DNA of 64,000 bases. Source: Phycisphaerae bacterium (GTDB lineage Bacteria; Planctomycetota; Phycisphaerae; Phycisphaerales; UBA1924). Position 1 is the stretch's first letter. Each line of letters starts with the position of its first letter. The notes beneath the pieces are model-generated. The model made no database searches. It worked only from the letters and a program-made list of their open reading frames with translations, and was not told the DNA's origin. Of the stretch, positions 49,124 to 58,218 are shown piece by piece. The position numbers were made by a program, and so were the translations under genes. The stretch lies in NCBI GenBank assembly GCA_016793805.1, contig JAEUIZ010000049.1, positions 124,001 through 188,000 of the forward strand, given 5' to 3'.

Positions 49124-51509
49124 CGCGAGCCTCCTGGCCCCGGCGCACGAGGTCGATGATCCGCGGCACCAGCGCCGCGTGCGTCAGCCGATCCCGCGAT
49201 CGCCCGGCGATCATCCGCGACACAGCCTCTCGCCACGCCGGCCGCTCGATCGCTCGCTCCACCAGCCGCTCCAGCCCCTCGGCGTTCCAGAACGACGCTT
49301 GCGCAAGGTCGCCCAACAGCAGGTCCGGCCGCTGCTCTCCGGGCATCTGCTTGGGTCGCGTCCGATCGCCACGCCCAGCGCCAAACCACGCGAACTCATC
49401 GGCCGCCAACCCCAGCCGCTGCCGCTGCGCCGCCAGCGACATGAGCGCCGCCGCGTCCGCCGTGCGGGCGCCCTCTCGCCGAGTCGCCACATTGCACGCT
49501 GAGATCACTTCCGTCGACCACGCCTCGCGCCGCAGCGCCGATTCGACCATTGCCAGGCTCGGACCCGTGAGCAGGCAGAGCGGCAGGCCGCCCGACATCG
49601 CGCACTCCATCACACGCTGATGGACCATCGACGACAGCGAGACGTGCAACTGAACCGCGGCGGACTGGTACGCCGCGCGAAGCGCCTCGCCATGCTCGAG
49701 CTCGCCCGCCGCCAGCGCCCCGAATCGCGGGTGCGTCTCCCATCCTCGCCCATACACCCGGCATCGCCACCCGCGCCGCGCGCACATCTCCGCCGCCCAG
49801 CCGAGCACGTCGTGCCGGGCGACACGCTCCGCCAGCGGGATCGCGTACTGCCGGACGATCGGCAGGACCACGCCGTCATCGCTCGCCGAGCCCGCGATCA
49901 CGCCCTCCGCTGCGTCGCGCACGACTCGCTCGAGCCGTTGAAACAACCTGGGGTCCATCGTGTCGCGTGCGGCTGCCACCACGCCCTCTCGCGCACAGTC
50001 GAGGATGCGTGCCACGACCTCGCCCGAGCCGGATCGCCTCGCCTCATCGCACAGCCGCGCGTGCATCGCCTCGGGCGTCTCGCTGTGGTGGCTCACGAAC
50101 GCAACCTCGCACTCGTGCCGCGATCGCATCGCTGGCGGCACCGGCGCCGGATGGAACTTCCCCTCGCTGGCGACGACGGGCATCTCCAGCGTCCGCTCGC
50201 GAGAGAAGCCGACTCGAGCGACCAACTCCGGATGCACGTGCCCGATCACGTAGTCCTGCTCGCCCACGCCCCCCGGCGCCGCGTCAAACTGCTGCGGCAT
50301 CGTGTCCTGGATCCACGTCACGAACGGCACCTCGCGCGGGAACCACGCGCCCAAGTGCCACCGCATGTAGTTGATGAGCACGATCACGTCCGGCACAAAC
50401 CCGTCGAGCGCTCGAAGGTACGCTACGCTCGACATCCGCGAAGACGAGTCCGGCTCGATGAGCACGCGCGCCTCGTGACCCGCGGCCCGAAAGGCGCCCG
50501 CCAGGTCCTCGCTCGCGTGACGGATGAACGTCGAGTATCGGCAGGTCGGGATCAGCACACGCAGCGGGCCCGCGAGCCGCTCGCGCCACTCCCCCGGGCT
50601 CCGCAGCGCATACGCCCTCGTCACTCGCTCCACCAGCCGCGCGTGCTCGGCCTGCTGCGCCGACTCCGCGGACCTCAGCACGGTATCCGTCGCCGGGGTC
50701 GCACGCCGACGCAGCGACATCAGCGGCACCAGCGGTCCCGCGATTCGCCGATCGTGCCTCTCGCCCAGCCAATCCCCCAATCGTTCTGTCGCGTCGCTCC
50801 CGACAAACGCCTCGAACCCGTCGCGAGAGAGCACGTCGCCCAAGTCCGCCTGCGCCAGCCCGTCCAGAAACTCCAACTCATCCGCCTGCACCGCCACGAT
50901 CCGCGGCGTGAACCCGTCCTTGCGCCTCGGAAGCGCCCCGGCTACTTCTCGCACGAGCCATGGCGGATCGACGCCCTCGAGCGTGACCGCCGACAGGTCC
51001 GCCGACGCATCGAAGTGCTCGCGAACGAAGCGAGCCGCCGCCGCGACATGATCCCCCAGCCCGCGCCACTCCTCGCCCCGGCGCCGAACCACGTTTCCGT
51101 CGTTTGCTCGATGCCACGTCCACTCGCGTGCCTTGTCGCGCCACCGGGGCAGCGAGGCCCGAAGCCGATCCGCCGCCGCGCCGTCTCGCAGCGAGGCCAG
51201 GTTTGTGCGCACCATCGCGTCCAACTGCTCCACCCCCACGCGCTCATCCGGCAGCCGCGCCAGGACCGCGCGCAACGACGCGACGGCCTCGCCCGCCGAG
51301 TCCGGCACCGACTCCAGCATCGACTCCGCCAGCGTGCGCAGCCCCAGCCGCGCCAGGCTCGCCGCGCCAAGAACCCGCAGCCCGGCATCTCCCGGCGCCA
51401 CGCGGAGCACTTGCACCAGCACCGGAAGGAAGTCCCATGGACGCCCGGCCTGCCCCAGCCGAACCACGTCATCGCGGGTCAATCGCCGAGTTGTCGTCGC
51501 GGTCGCCAC
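49110..51509 (-). CDS. CgeB-like GT-B glycosyltransferase
   Basis: A 799-residue protein. An N-terminal helical part (residues 1-100, with LGLRTLAESMLESVPDSAGE, TPR-like) precedes a GT-B fold. Typical CgeB/DUF3880-family segments are LRVLIPTCRYSTFIRHASED, PDVIVLINYMRWHLG, PFVTWIQDTMPQQFD and AAVQLHVSLSSMVHQRVMEC, the last resembling the donor-binding site. It probably decorates a surface polysaccharide. Start GTG 51509 is only weakly supported by AGG upstream. It diverges from the HldE-like gene with a 171-base gap that must hold two promoters. Confidence 0.75.
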   Translation of the reverse strand: MATATTTRRLTRDDVVRLGQAGRPWDFLPVLVQVLRVAPGDAGLRVLGAASLARLGLRTLAESMLESVPDSAGEAVASLRAVLARLPDERVGVEQLDAMVRTNLASLRDGAAADRLRASLPRWRDKAREWTWHRANDGNVVRRRGEEWRGLGDHVAAAARFVREHFDASADLSAVTLEGVDPPWLVREVAGALPRRKDGFTPRIVAVQADELEFLDGLAQADLGDVLSRDGFEAFVGSDATERLGDWLGERHDRRIAGPLVPLMSLRRRATPATDTVLRSAESAQQAEHARLVERVTRAYALRSPGEWRERLAGPLRVLIPTCRYSTFIRHASEDLAGAFRAAGHEARVLIEPDSSSRMSSVAYLRALDGFVPDVIVLINYMRWHLGAWFPREVPFVTWIQDTMPQQFDAAPGGVGEQDYVIGHVHPELVARVGFSRERTLEMPVVASEGKFHPAPVPPAMRSRHECEVAFVSHHSETPEAMHARLCDEARRSGSGEVVARILDCAREGVVAAARDTMDPRLFQRLERVVRDAAEGVIAGSASDDGVVLPIVRQYAIPLAERVARHDVLGWAAEMCARRGWRCRVYGRGWETHPRFGALAAGELEHGEALRAAYQSAAVQLHVSLSSMVHQRVMECAMSGGLPLCLLTGPSLAMVESALRREAWSTEVISACNVATRREGARTADAAALMSLAAQRQRLGLAADEFAWFGAGRGDRTRPKQMPGEQRPDLLLGDLAQASFWNAEGLERLVERAIERPAWREAVSRMIAGRSRDRLTHAALVPRIIDLVRRGQEARDGAA

Positions 51510-51680
51510 ACCTATCTATCGGCCCTTCCGATTGGCCCGATAAACGCCGAGTTCCATGCCCCCGGGCGTCGCGCAGTTTCTGCGCGGCCTCGACCAGTCT
51601 GCCCGATCCGCACCGGGACTTCGCGTCATCACCGCGCGTTCAAGCAGGTCGCGCGGGGGAATGGCCGATAACACCTCTGC

Positions 51681-53300
51681 ATGGATGCCAAGATCCTCTC
51701 GCGTGACCAGTTGCTCGCCTTCCGCGAGGACGCCCGGAGGCGGGGCCGATCGGTGGTGCATTGCCACGGGTGCTTCGACATCGTTCACCCTGGGCATATC
51801 CGCCACTTGCGCTACGCCAAGGCGCTGGGCGACGTGCTCCTCGTCTCCATCACCGGCGACGCGGAGATGAAGAAGGGCACGGGCCGACCGCTGATTCCGG
51901 AGGAACTGCGTGCCGAGAACCTCGCCGCGCTCGATTGCGTGGACTGGGTCTACGTCGAGTCGCGCCCGACCGCGGCGGAGTTGCTCGCGGAGGTTCGGCC
52001 CGACGTGTACGTCAAGGGCCGCGAGTACGAGTCGAACAAGGATCCACGCTTCCAGGCCGAGCGGCAGGCGGTCGAGGCCGGGGGCGGGCGCGTCGTCTTT
52101 TCGTCCGGCGACGTGGTGTTCAGTTCGACGGCCCTCATCAGCGCGATCGAGACCTCGATCGATCCGTTCCACGCGAGGCTGTCGCAACTCGCCGCCGAGC
52201 CCTCGCTCCAGGGGCCGGAACTCTTCTCGCTCATCTCGGCCTTCCGCGGGAAGCGGCTGCTGGTCGTCGGCGAGACCATTCTCGACACGTACGTCTTCTG
52301 CGATCGCCCGGAGGTCGCCGGCGAGAGCCCCGTCATGACGCTCCGCCCGCTCGAGCGTCGGCACTATGACGGCGGAGCGGCGATCATCGCCCGGCACGCC
52401 GCGGCCATGGGCGCGCGGCCGGTGCTCGTCACCGCGATGCCCACCGATGCGCAGGGCGAGGCCGTGCGTCGCCGGCTCGTCGCCGAGGGCGTCGAGGTGC
52501 GCCCGCTCGCGGTCGATCGGCCCTTGTGCGAGAAGCAACGCTTCCTCGTCGGCACGCAGAAGGTCGTCAAACTCGACCTGGTGGAGCGCCTCGTGCTCGA
52601 CGCCGCCCAGCAGGATCGGCTGGTCGAACTCGCCGGGGACGCGGCCCGCGAGTCAGGGTGCCACGCCGCGGTCATCGCCGACTTCGGGCAAGGGATGTTC
52701 AGCCCGGTGGTGCTGCGCCGGCTCTGCCGGGTGCTACGTCCGCTGGTGGCGGTGCTCGCGGGCGACGTCAGCGGGCGGCGGTCGCACCTGCGCTCGATGG
52801 GCGAGATGGACCTGCTCTGTCCCAGCGAGTCGGAACTCCGCGAGGCGTTCGCGCTGACCGATCGCGCCCTGCCCGCGGTCGCGTGGGAACTGCTCGAAGA
52901 GACGCGAAGCCGCGCCGCGCTCGTCACGATGGGCTCCGAGGGCGCCATCGCGTTCGACCGGCTCCCCGATGCGGACGCCGCCAAAGAGGACCGCTTCCGC
53001 ACGCGACTCCGGGCCGAGCACGTCCCGGCGCTCGCGCCGATCGCGATTGACCCGCTCGGGTGCGGCGACGCGCTCATCACGGGCGCGACGCTCGCCCTGG
53101 CCGCTGGCGGGTCGCTGCTCGCCGGGGCGTTCATCGGGAGCGTCGCGGCTGCGGTGCAAGCGCAGCGGCTCGGGAACCTCCCCGTCTCCGCCACCGACAT
53201 TCGACACGGGATCACCAGGGTCCACAGCGCGCACCTGACCTTCGCCGCCGCGGACGTGGTGGCGGCGCGGCGGGGCGAGCCCGCGTTGCGGGCCTCCTAG
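51681..53300 (+). CDS. HldE-like bifunctional heptose enzyme, domain order reversed
   Basis: A 539-residue fusion. Residues about 8-155 form the cytidylyltransferase domain (HGCFDIVHPGH at 29-39, DVLLVSITGDAEMKKG), which makes ADP-heptose from heptose-1-phosphate. Residues about 190-520 form a PfkB/ribokinase-like domain (GKRLLVVGETILDTYVF, ending in DPLGCGD at 457-463 with base Asp463), like the heptose-7-phosphate kinase. In E. coli HldE the kinase is first. The kinase anion hole is GCGD where GAGD is usual. Alternative sugar substrates such as other phosphorylated heptoses are possible. Neighbouring glycosyltransferases fit a role in LPS or surface-glycan heptose. Confidence 0.82.
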   Translation: MDAKILSRDQLLAFREDARRRGRSVVHCHGCFDIVHPGHIRHLRYAKALGDVLLVSITGDAEMKKGTGRPLIPEELRAENLAALDCVDWVYVESRPTAAELLAEVRPDVYVKGREYESNKDPRFQAERQAVEAGGGRVVFSSGDVVFSSTALISAIETSIDPFHARLSQLAAEPSLQGPELFSLISAFRGKRLLVVGETILDTYVFCDRPEVAGESPVMTLRPLERRHYDGGAAIIARHAAAMGARPVLVTAMPTDAQGEAVRRRLVAEGVEVRPLAVDRPLCEKQRFLVGTQKVVKLDLVERLVLDAAQQDRLVELAGDAARESGCHAAVIADFGQGMFSPVVLRRLCRVLRPLVAVLAGDVSGRRSHLRSMGEMDLLCPSESELREAFALTDRALPAVAWELLEETRSRAALVTMGSEGAIAFDRLPDADAAKEDRFRTRLRAEHVPALAPIAIDPLGCGDALITGATLALAAGGSLLAGAFIGSVAAAVQAQRLGNLPVSATDIRHGITRVHSAHLTFAAADVVAARRGEPALRAS

Positions 53301-53343
53301 CCTTCCGGCTTTCCACGACTCTCCTTCGGACGGAGCCGAGGGC

Positions 53344-54552
53344 ATGATCTCGTATGTGATTCCGACCCGCGACCGACCCGAGCGCCTCGCGCTCACGCTC
53401 GCCGCGCTCGGCAGACTCGCCGGGCATCCCGAGTCGGCCCGTGGCCCGCTGGCCGAGGTCGTGATCGTTGACAACGCCTCTCAGCATCCGCCGACACCGC
53501 CCGCGCGGCTCGCCAACGGCCTGCGCGTGCGAACCATCTATCGCTGCACCAACGAGGGGGCGGCCTCGCGGAACGCCGCCGTCGCCGCCGCCGACCCGGC
53601 ATCCGAGTGGGTCGTCATGCTTGACGACGACTCGCACCCCGTCGATACCGGGTTCATCTCGCGGCTGGCCCGCGCGCCCGAGGATGTCGCCGCCGTCTCC
53701 GCCGACATCTGGCTCCCAGGGCTCGCGCGGCGCGAGTCCGGCGGGCTGCCCGAGGTCTTTGTCGGGTGCGGGGTCGCCATCCGGCGAAGGGTCTTTCTCG
53801 ACCTCGGCGGCTATGACCCTGAGTTCAACTACTACGCCGAGGAGTACGACCTTGCGGCGCGGATGATCCTCCGCGGGTATCGCGTCGAGTTCGACCCGTG
53901 GTTCCGCGTCGAGCACCACAAGGTCACGTTGCACCGCAACCAGAACACGATCCTCGCCCGACTGGTCCGCAATAACGGGTGGGTCATGCAGCGGTATGCG
54001 CCGGAGCGTGTGCGCCGGGCACAGATCCGTGAGCAGCGGCGGCGGTACCGAGCGATCGCGCGCGTCGAGCACGCGCTCGACGGGTTCGCCGAGGGCCTGC
54101 GCGAGTTGCGGCGCACGATCTCCGCCCAGCCGCGCACACCGATGTCCGCGGAGCAGTTCGACCGCTTTTGCGGTCTGGCGCAGGCGAGGGAGGCGCTGGC
54201 CGAGGCGAGGCACGAACGGCCGTTCTCAACCGCCGCTGTCGTGGACGAAGGAAAGAACGGCTGGGTCGTGCGCACGGCCTTGACCGAGATGGGTGTCGAG
54301 GTCGTGAATCCCTGGCCTTGGGACGAGTCGCCGGCGCGCGCACAAAGCGAGACGCACCCCGACGCGTTGGTTATCGGAACGATGTCTCCGGGCCCGATGA
54401 TCGACGCGTATGAGCGTCGGACGCTGGCGCGCGCCGGAACCCAGTCGCCGCGGGTGATCGCGCCGTGGCGTGTGGTCTCGCATGGCCGAGGGCTGAGCGT
54501 GGACGCGCTGGTGGGCGGGCCGGTCGGCGCGAGTTCAGCGAAGGTCCTGTAA
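53344..54552 (+). CDS. GT2 glycosyltransferase
   Basis: A 402-residue family 2 glycosyltransferase. ISYVIPTRDRPERLALTLAA is the N-terminal nucleotide site, VVIVDNASQHPPTPP the DNAS motif, EGAASRNAAVAAADPASEWV precedes the DxD motif (MLDDDSHPV), and ISRLARAPEDVAAVSADIW and FLDLGGYDPEFNYYAEEYDL follow. The C-terminal 140 residues after the core have a helical segment (RRYRAIARVEHALDGFAEGL) and an unassigned Rossmann-like stretch. ATG 53344 is 43 bases after the HldE-like gene in the same direction, so the two probably form an operon. Confidence 0.85.
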   Translation: MISYVIPTRDRPERLALTLAALGRLAGHPESARGPLAEVVIVDNASQHPPTPPARLANGLRVRTIYRCTNEGAASRNAAVAAADPASEWVVMLDDDSHPVDTGFISRLARAPEDVAAVSADIWLPGLARRESGGLPEVFVGCGVAIRRRVFLDLGGYDPEFNYYAEEYDLAARMILRGYRVEFDPWFRVEHHKVTLHRNQNTILARLVRNNGWVMQRYAPERVRRAQIREQRRRYRAIARVEHALDGFAEGLRELRRTISAQPRTPMSAEQFDRFCGLAQAREALAEARHERPFSTAAVVDEGKNGWVVRTALTEMGVEVVNPWPWDESPARAQSETHPDALVIGTMSPGPMIDAYERRTLARAGTQSPRVIAPWRVVSHGRGLSVDALVGGPVGASSAKVL

Positions 54553-54716
54553 CAGGTAATTCGGGCAACAAGTGGCCAAATCGCGCTCCGATCTCGCTTT
54601 CGCGAGTGGAATGACTTCAGGCGACGGCCTTCTCGGACCGATGGGGAAAGGACCCGACGGCTCCACGGAGGGAGATGCGCCGGGAACGTGCGTAGCAAGA
54701 AGAGAAGGGATACATC

Positions 54717-54965
54717 ATGGGTCGTCTGGGTGACATGCGCCGCGGGCGTGCTGTCGAAGTAGCGAGTCCGCGGGGGCGCGAGTTGGCCTCGGCGCGGGCG
54801 TATCTGCGGTCCGCCAAGAGCGAGCCGGAGAGCGTCTTGGACCGCGTGGCGAGCGCGATCCTCAAGGAACTGGGCTGGAGCGACTCGCGGCGGCCGTCGC
54901 GGGTCGCTCCGAGTCGTGCGCATCATCGACGGCAGCGCGGCGCGCGGACGTCGAGCGGCGTGTGA
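54717..54965 (+). CDS. Small basic protein of unknown function
   Basis: An 82-residue, Arg/Ser-rich protein (many Arg, few aromatic residues, one central helix ESVLDRVASAILKELGW). No family recognised. It is kept because AAGGGA at 54704-54709 lies seven bases before ATG and the centre has a plausible amphipathic helix. The 164-base gap upstream holds no gene; it may be a leader but I could not identify a riboswitch or hairpin with confidence. Confidence 0.45.
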   Translation: MGRLGDMRRGRAVEVASPRGRELASARAYLRSAKSEPESVLDRVASAILKELGWSDSRRPSRVAPSRAHHRRQRGARTSSGV

Positions 54966-55064
54966 ACAAGCGGGGGATCGGGGCGGGGGCGCGGCCGAGG
55001 AGGGATTGGTCGGCCCTCGCCCTGGTTCACCCGTGTGCGCGCGGCCTTCGCCTACAGTCGCCCG

Positions 55065-56327
55065 ATGAACGCGAGCACCTCGTCCACGATGCTTCGGATG
55101 GCCTCGGGCGTGTCCGGGAGCGCGGACGGGGTCTCGGCGGCGGAACAGGTGTGCGAGGCGTGCGCCGGCGCGCTGGGGGCGGGCGAGGTGTCGCTCGCGA
55201 TTCTGTTTGTGTCGGCGCACCACGTGCCGGTCGCTGGGGCGATCGCGGAGGTGGTGCGTCGCGAGTTGCGGGCGGAGTGCTTGCTGGGGGTGAGCGCGGA
55301 AGCGGTGGTGGGGGGGAGGCAGGAACTGGAGCGCGGGCCGGGGGTGTCGCTGCTGGCGGCGCGGCTTCCGGGAGTGGAGTTGACGCCGTTCACGGCGGAC
55401 GCGCTGCTGCCCTATGACGAGACGACCGAGGATGGGCGGTCGCGGCTGGCGCGGGGATTCGGCGCGGGCGGGGCGGGGACGATCCTGCTTGTCGATCCGT
55501 TCTCGGTGCCCATGACGGGCTTGCTGCCGGCGTTGTCGCGGAGCGCGGGTCGCGGCGTGCCGATTGTCGGGGGTCTGGCGTCGGCGGGCTCGTCGCCCGA
55601 GAGCAACGTGCTGGTGCTGGACGACAAGGTGTACCGATCGGGGCTGGTGGGTGTGAGCCTGCGCGGCGCGGTGCGGCTGGACGCGGTGGTGTCGCAGGGA
55701 TGCCGGGCGATCGGGGCGAACTGGATTGTGACGTCGGCGAAGCGGAACATGGTGCTGAAGTTGGGAGGTCGGCCGGCGTTGGAGGTGGTGCGGGAGATGG
55801 TGGAGTCGATGCCGGAAGGGGATCGGACGCTGCTGGAGCGGGGGCTCTTTCTCGGTCGTGTCATCGACGAGTACAAGGACCGGTTCGGGCGCGACGATTA
55901 CCTGATCCGCAACGTGGTCGGCGTGGACCCGGCGCACGAGGCGATCGCAGTGAACGACTTCGTCCGCGTGGGTCAGACGGTGCGGTTCCACCTGCGCGAC
56001 GCGACGACGGCGGACGAGGACCTGGCGATGGTGCTGGACGCGCAGCAACTCCGTGAGCCGCCGGCGGGGGTGATGCTGGTGACATGCACGGCACGCGGTC
56101 GGCGGCTGTTCAATCGGCCGCACCACGACGCGGCGGCGGTGTCGCGCGCGTTCGGCGGTCCGCTTGCTGGGGAGCGGTTGTCGAAGGGCGGCGAGGAGAT
56201 CGACACGGAGCGACCTGGGGTTCCACTGGCGGGGTTTTTCGCGGGCGGGGAGATCGGGCCGGTGGGCGGGGAGAGTTACCTGCACGGGCACAGCGCGTGC
56301 GTGGCCATGTTCCGGCCGACGGCGTGA
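55065..56327 (+). CDS. FIST-domain sensory protein
   Basis: A 420-residue protein with FIST N- and C-terminal domains, a small-molecule sensing unit often linked to signal transduction. SLAILFVSAHHVPVAGAIAE, LLGVSAEAVVGGRQELERGP, ILLVDPFSVPMTGLLPAL and GVPIVGGLASAGSSPESNV are typical. GVMLVTCTARGRRLFNRPHH and PLAGFFAGGEIGPVGGESYL (with HGHSACVAMF) are the C-terminal landmarks. No output domain is fused. ATG 55065 is preferred; ATG 55089 is possible. It converges on hutU. Confidence 0.85.
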   Translation: MNASTSSTMLRMASGVSGSADGVSAAEQVCEACAGALGAGEVSLAILFVSAHHVPVAGAIAEVVRRELRAECLLGVSAEAVVGGRQELERGPGVSLLAARLPGVELTPFTADALLPYDETTEDGRSRLARGFGAGGAGTILLVDPFSVPMTGLLPALSRSAGRGVPIVGGLASAGSSPESNVLVLDDKVYRSGLVGVSLRGAVRLDAVVSQGCRAIGANWIVTSAKRNMVLKLGGRPALEVVREMVESMPEGDRTLLERGLFLGRVIDEYKDRFGRDDYLIRNVVGVDPAHEAIAVNDFVRVGQTVRFHLRDATTADEDLAMVLDAQQLREPPAGVMLVTCTARGRRLFNRPHHDAAAVSRAFGGPLAGERLSKGGEEIDTERPGVPLAGFFAGGEIGPVGGESYLHGHSACVAMFRPTA

Positions 56328-56369
56328 ACCTGGGGCGCGATGACGGGCGCGGCGAGCCGGTCGCCGGTG

Positions 56370-58076
56370 CTACCACGTGCGCATGGGCACATCGAGGCGG
56401 TGGCGGTCGGCGCAGGCTCTGGCGTCGTCGTATCCGGCGTCGGCGTGACGGAAGACGCCCATCGCGGGGTCGTTGGTAAGGACGCGCCGGAGGCGGTCGG
56501 CGGCCTCGGGGGTGCCGTCGGCGACGACGACCTGCCCGGCGTGCTGGGAGTACCCGATGCCGACGCCTCCGCCGTGGTGGAACGAGACCCAGGACGCGCC
56601 GCTGGCGACGTTGACCATGGCGTTGAGGAGGGCCCAATCGCTGATGGCGTCGGAGCCGTCCTTCATCGCCTCGGTCTCGCGGTTGGGGCTGGCGACGCTT
56701 CCGCAGTCGAGGTGGTCGCGTCCGATGACGATGGGAGCGGAGACACGACCGGAGGCGACAAGATCGTTGAAAAGGAGGCCGGCGCGGTCGCGCTCGCCCT
56801 GGCCGAGCCAGCAGATGCGAGCGGGGAGGCCCTGGAACTGGACGCGATCGCGCGCGAGGGTGAGCCACCGGCGGAGGGGCTGGTTGTCGGGGAAGAGGTC
56901 GATCAGGGCGCGGTCGGTGGTGTAGATGTCCTCGGGATCGCCCGAGAGAGCGACCCAGCGGAAGGGGCCGCGTCCGATGCAGAACTGCGGGCGGATGTAG
57001 GCGGGGACGAAGCCGGGGAAGGCGAAGGCGTCCTTGTATCCGTGGTCGAGGGCGCGCTGGCGGATGTTGTTGCCGTAGTCGAAGGTCCTGCTCCCGCGGC
57101 GTTGGAGCGCGACCATGGCGCGGACGTGTCGCTCCATCGTGGAGAGGCTGTGACGGGTGTACTCGGCGGGATAGTGGCGGCGGAAGTCGTCGGCCTCGTG
57201 GACTGTCATTCCGATGGGGACGTAGCCGTTGAGGGGGTCGTGGGCGCTGGTCTGGTCGGTGAGGGCGTCGGGCGTGATTCCTCGCTCGAGGAGGCGCTCG
57301 AGGAGTTCGACGGCGTTGCAATCGACGCCGACGCTGACGGCGCGGCGGGCACGCGCGTGGGCGACGGCGCGGTCGATGGCGTCGTCGATGTCCGAGACGA
57401 TCTCGTCGAGGTAGCGGTCCTTCACGCGGCGGGCGAGGCGGGAGTAGTCCACGTCGGCGACGAGGCAGACGCCGTCGTTCATGGTGACGGCCAGGGGCTG
57501 GGCGCCGCCCATGCCGCCGCAGCCTGCGGTGACGCAGAAGCGTCCGGCGAGGGAGCCGCCGAAGTGCTGTCGTGCGAGTTCGGCGAAGGTCTCATAGGTG
57601 CCCTGGAGGATGCCCTGGGTGCCGATGTAGATCCACGAGCCAGCGGTCATCTGGCCGTACATGATGAGGCCCTTGGTCGCGAGGTCGTCGAAGTGCTTCT
57701 GGGTGGCCCAGGCGGGGACGAGGTTGGAGTTGGCGATCAGGACGCGGGGCGCGTCGGTGTGGGTGCGGACGATGCCGACGGGCTTGCCGGATTGGACGAG
57801 GAGGGTCTCGTCGGCTTCGAGGCGGAGGAGAGATTGAACGATGGCGTCGAAGGCGGGCCAGGAACGGGCGGCCTGCCCGCGACCGCCGTAGACGATGAGC
57901 GCCTCGGGTTGCTCGGCGACAGCGGGATCGAGGTTGTTCATGAGCATGCGCAGGGCGGCCTCGGCCTGCCAGGTCTTGCAGGAGCGGACGGGGCCGCGCG
58001 GCGCGACGACGGTGCGAGCGGAAGCGGAGGACTGGCGACCGCCGCGGCGATTGCGCTTGAACGTGAGCATGGCCAT
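56370..58076 (-). CDS. hutU: Urocanate hydratase
   Basis: A 568-residue NAD+-dependent urocanase, second enzyme of histidine degradation, converting urocanate to imidazolone propionate. [20 protein letters not shown] near the start, [40 protein letters not shown] (NAD contact), [20 protein letters not shown] with the [17 protein letters not shown] Cys, and [20 protein letters not shown] are family motifs. GGAGG lies six bases before ATG 58076. The next gene in this direction ends the window's hut set; hutI and a formiminoglutamate hydrolase are not present here. Confidence 0.95.
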   Translation of the reverse strand: MAMLTFKRNRRGGRQSSASARTVVAPRGPVRSCKTWQAEAALRMLMNNLDPAVAEQPEALIVYGGRGQAARSWPAFDAIVQSLLRLEADETLLVQSGKPVGIVRTHTDAPRVLIANSNLVPAWATQKHFDDLATKGLIMYGQMTAGSWIYIGTQGILQGTYETFAELARQHFGGSLAGRFCVTAGCGGMGGAQPLAVTMNDGVCLVADVDYSRLARRVKDRYLDEIVSDIDDAIDRAVAHARARRAVSVGVDCNAVELLERLLERGITPDALTDQTSAHDPLNGYVPIGMTVHEADDFRRHYPAEYTRHSLSTMERHVRAMVALQRRGSRTFDYGNNIRQRALDHGYKDAFAFPGFVPAYIRPQFCIGRGPFRWVALSGDPEDIYTTDRALIDLFPDNQPLRRWLTLARDRVQFQGLPARICWLGQGERDRAGLLFNDLVASGRVSAPIVIGRDHLDCGSVASPNRETEAMKDGSDAISDWALLNAMVNVASGASWVSFHHGGGVGIGYSQHAGQVVVADGTPEAADRLRRVLTNDPAMGVFRHADAGYDDARACADRHRLDVPMRTW

Positions 58077-58218
58077 GTGCAGCCTCCGGCGTGAGCGACC
58101 CACCACGAGCGCCCGACACGCACAACCGTACCGCATCGGCGCGCGAAACACAAGAGGGCGCGGCGTGATGGGGCGTGGGCCTCAACGAGCAGCGCCGGAA
58201 GGGGGGTTGGCGCAAGGG

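Noticed and set aside
54553-54716. Possible riboswitch before the small basic protein
   Set aside because: I could not fit the sequence to any known riboswitch core, and pairing is not strong enough to call one.
53832-56291. An 819-residue minus-strand open frame across GT2, the small gene and FIST
   Set aside because: Rich in His, Arg and Pro and without domains. It crosses intergenic DNA and opposes well-supported genes.
56340-58094. A 584-residue plus-strand open frame opposite hutU
   Set aside because: Almost all Gly, Val, Asp and Ala and matches the complement of urocanase codons.
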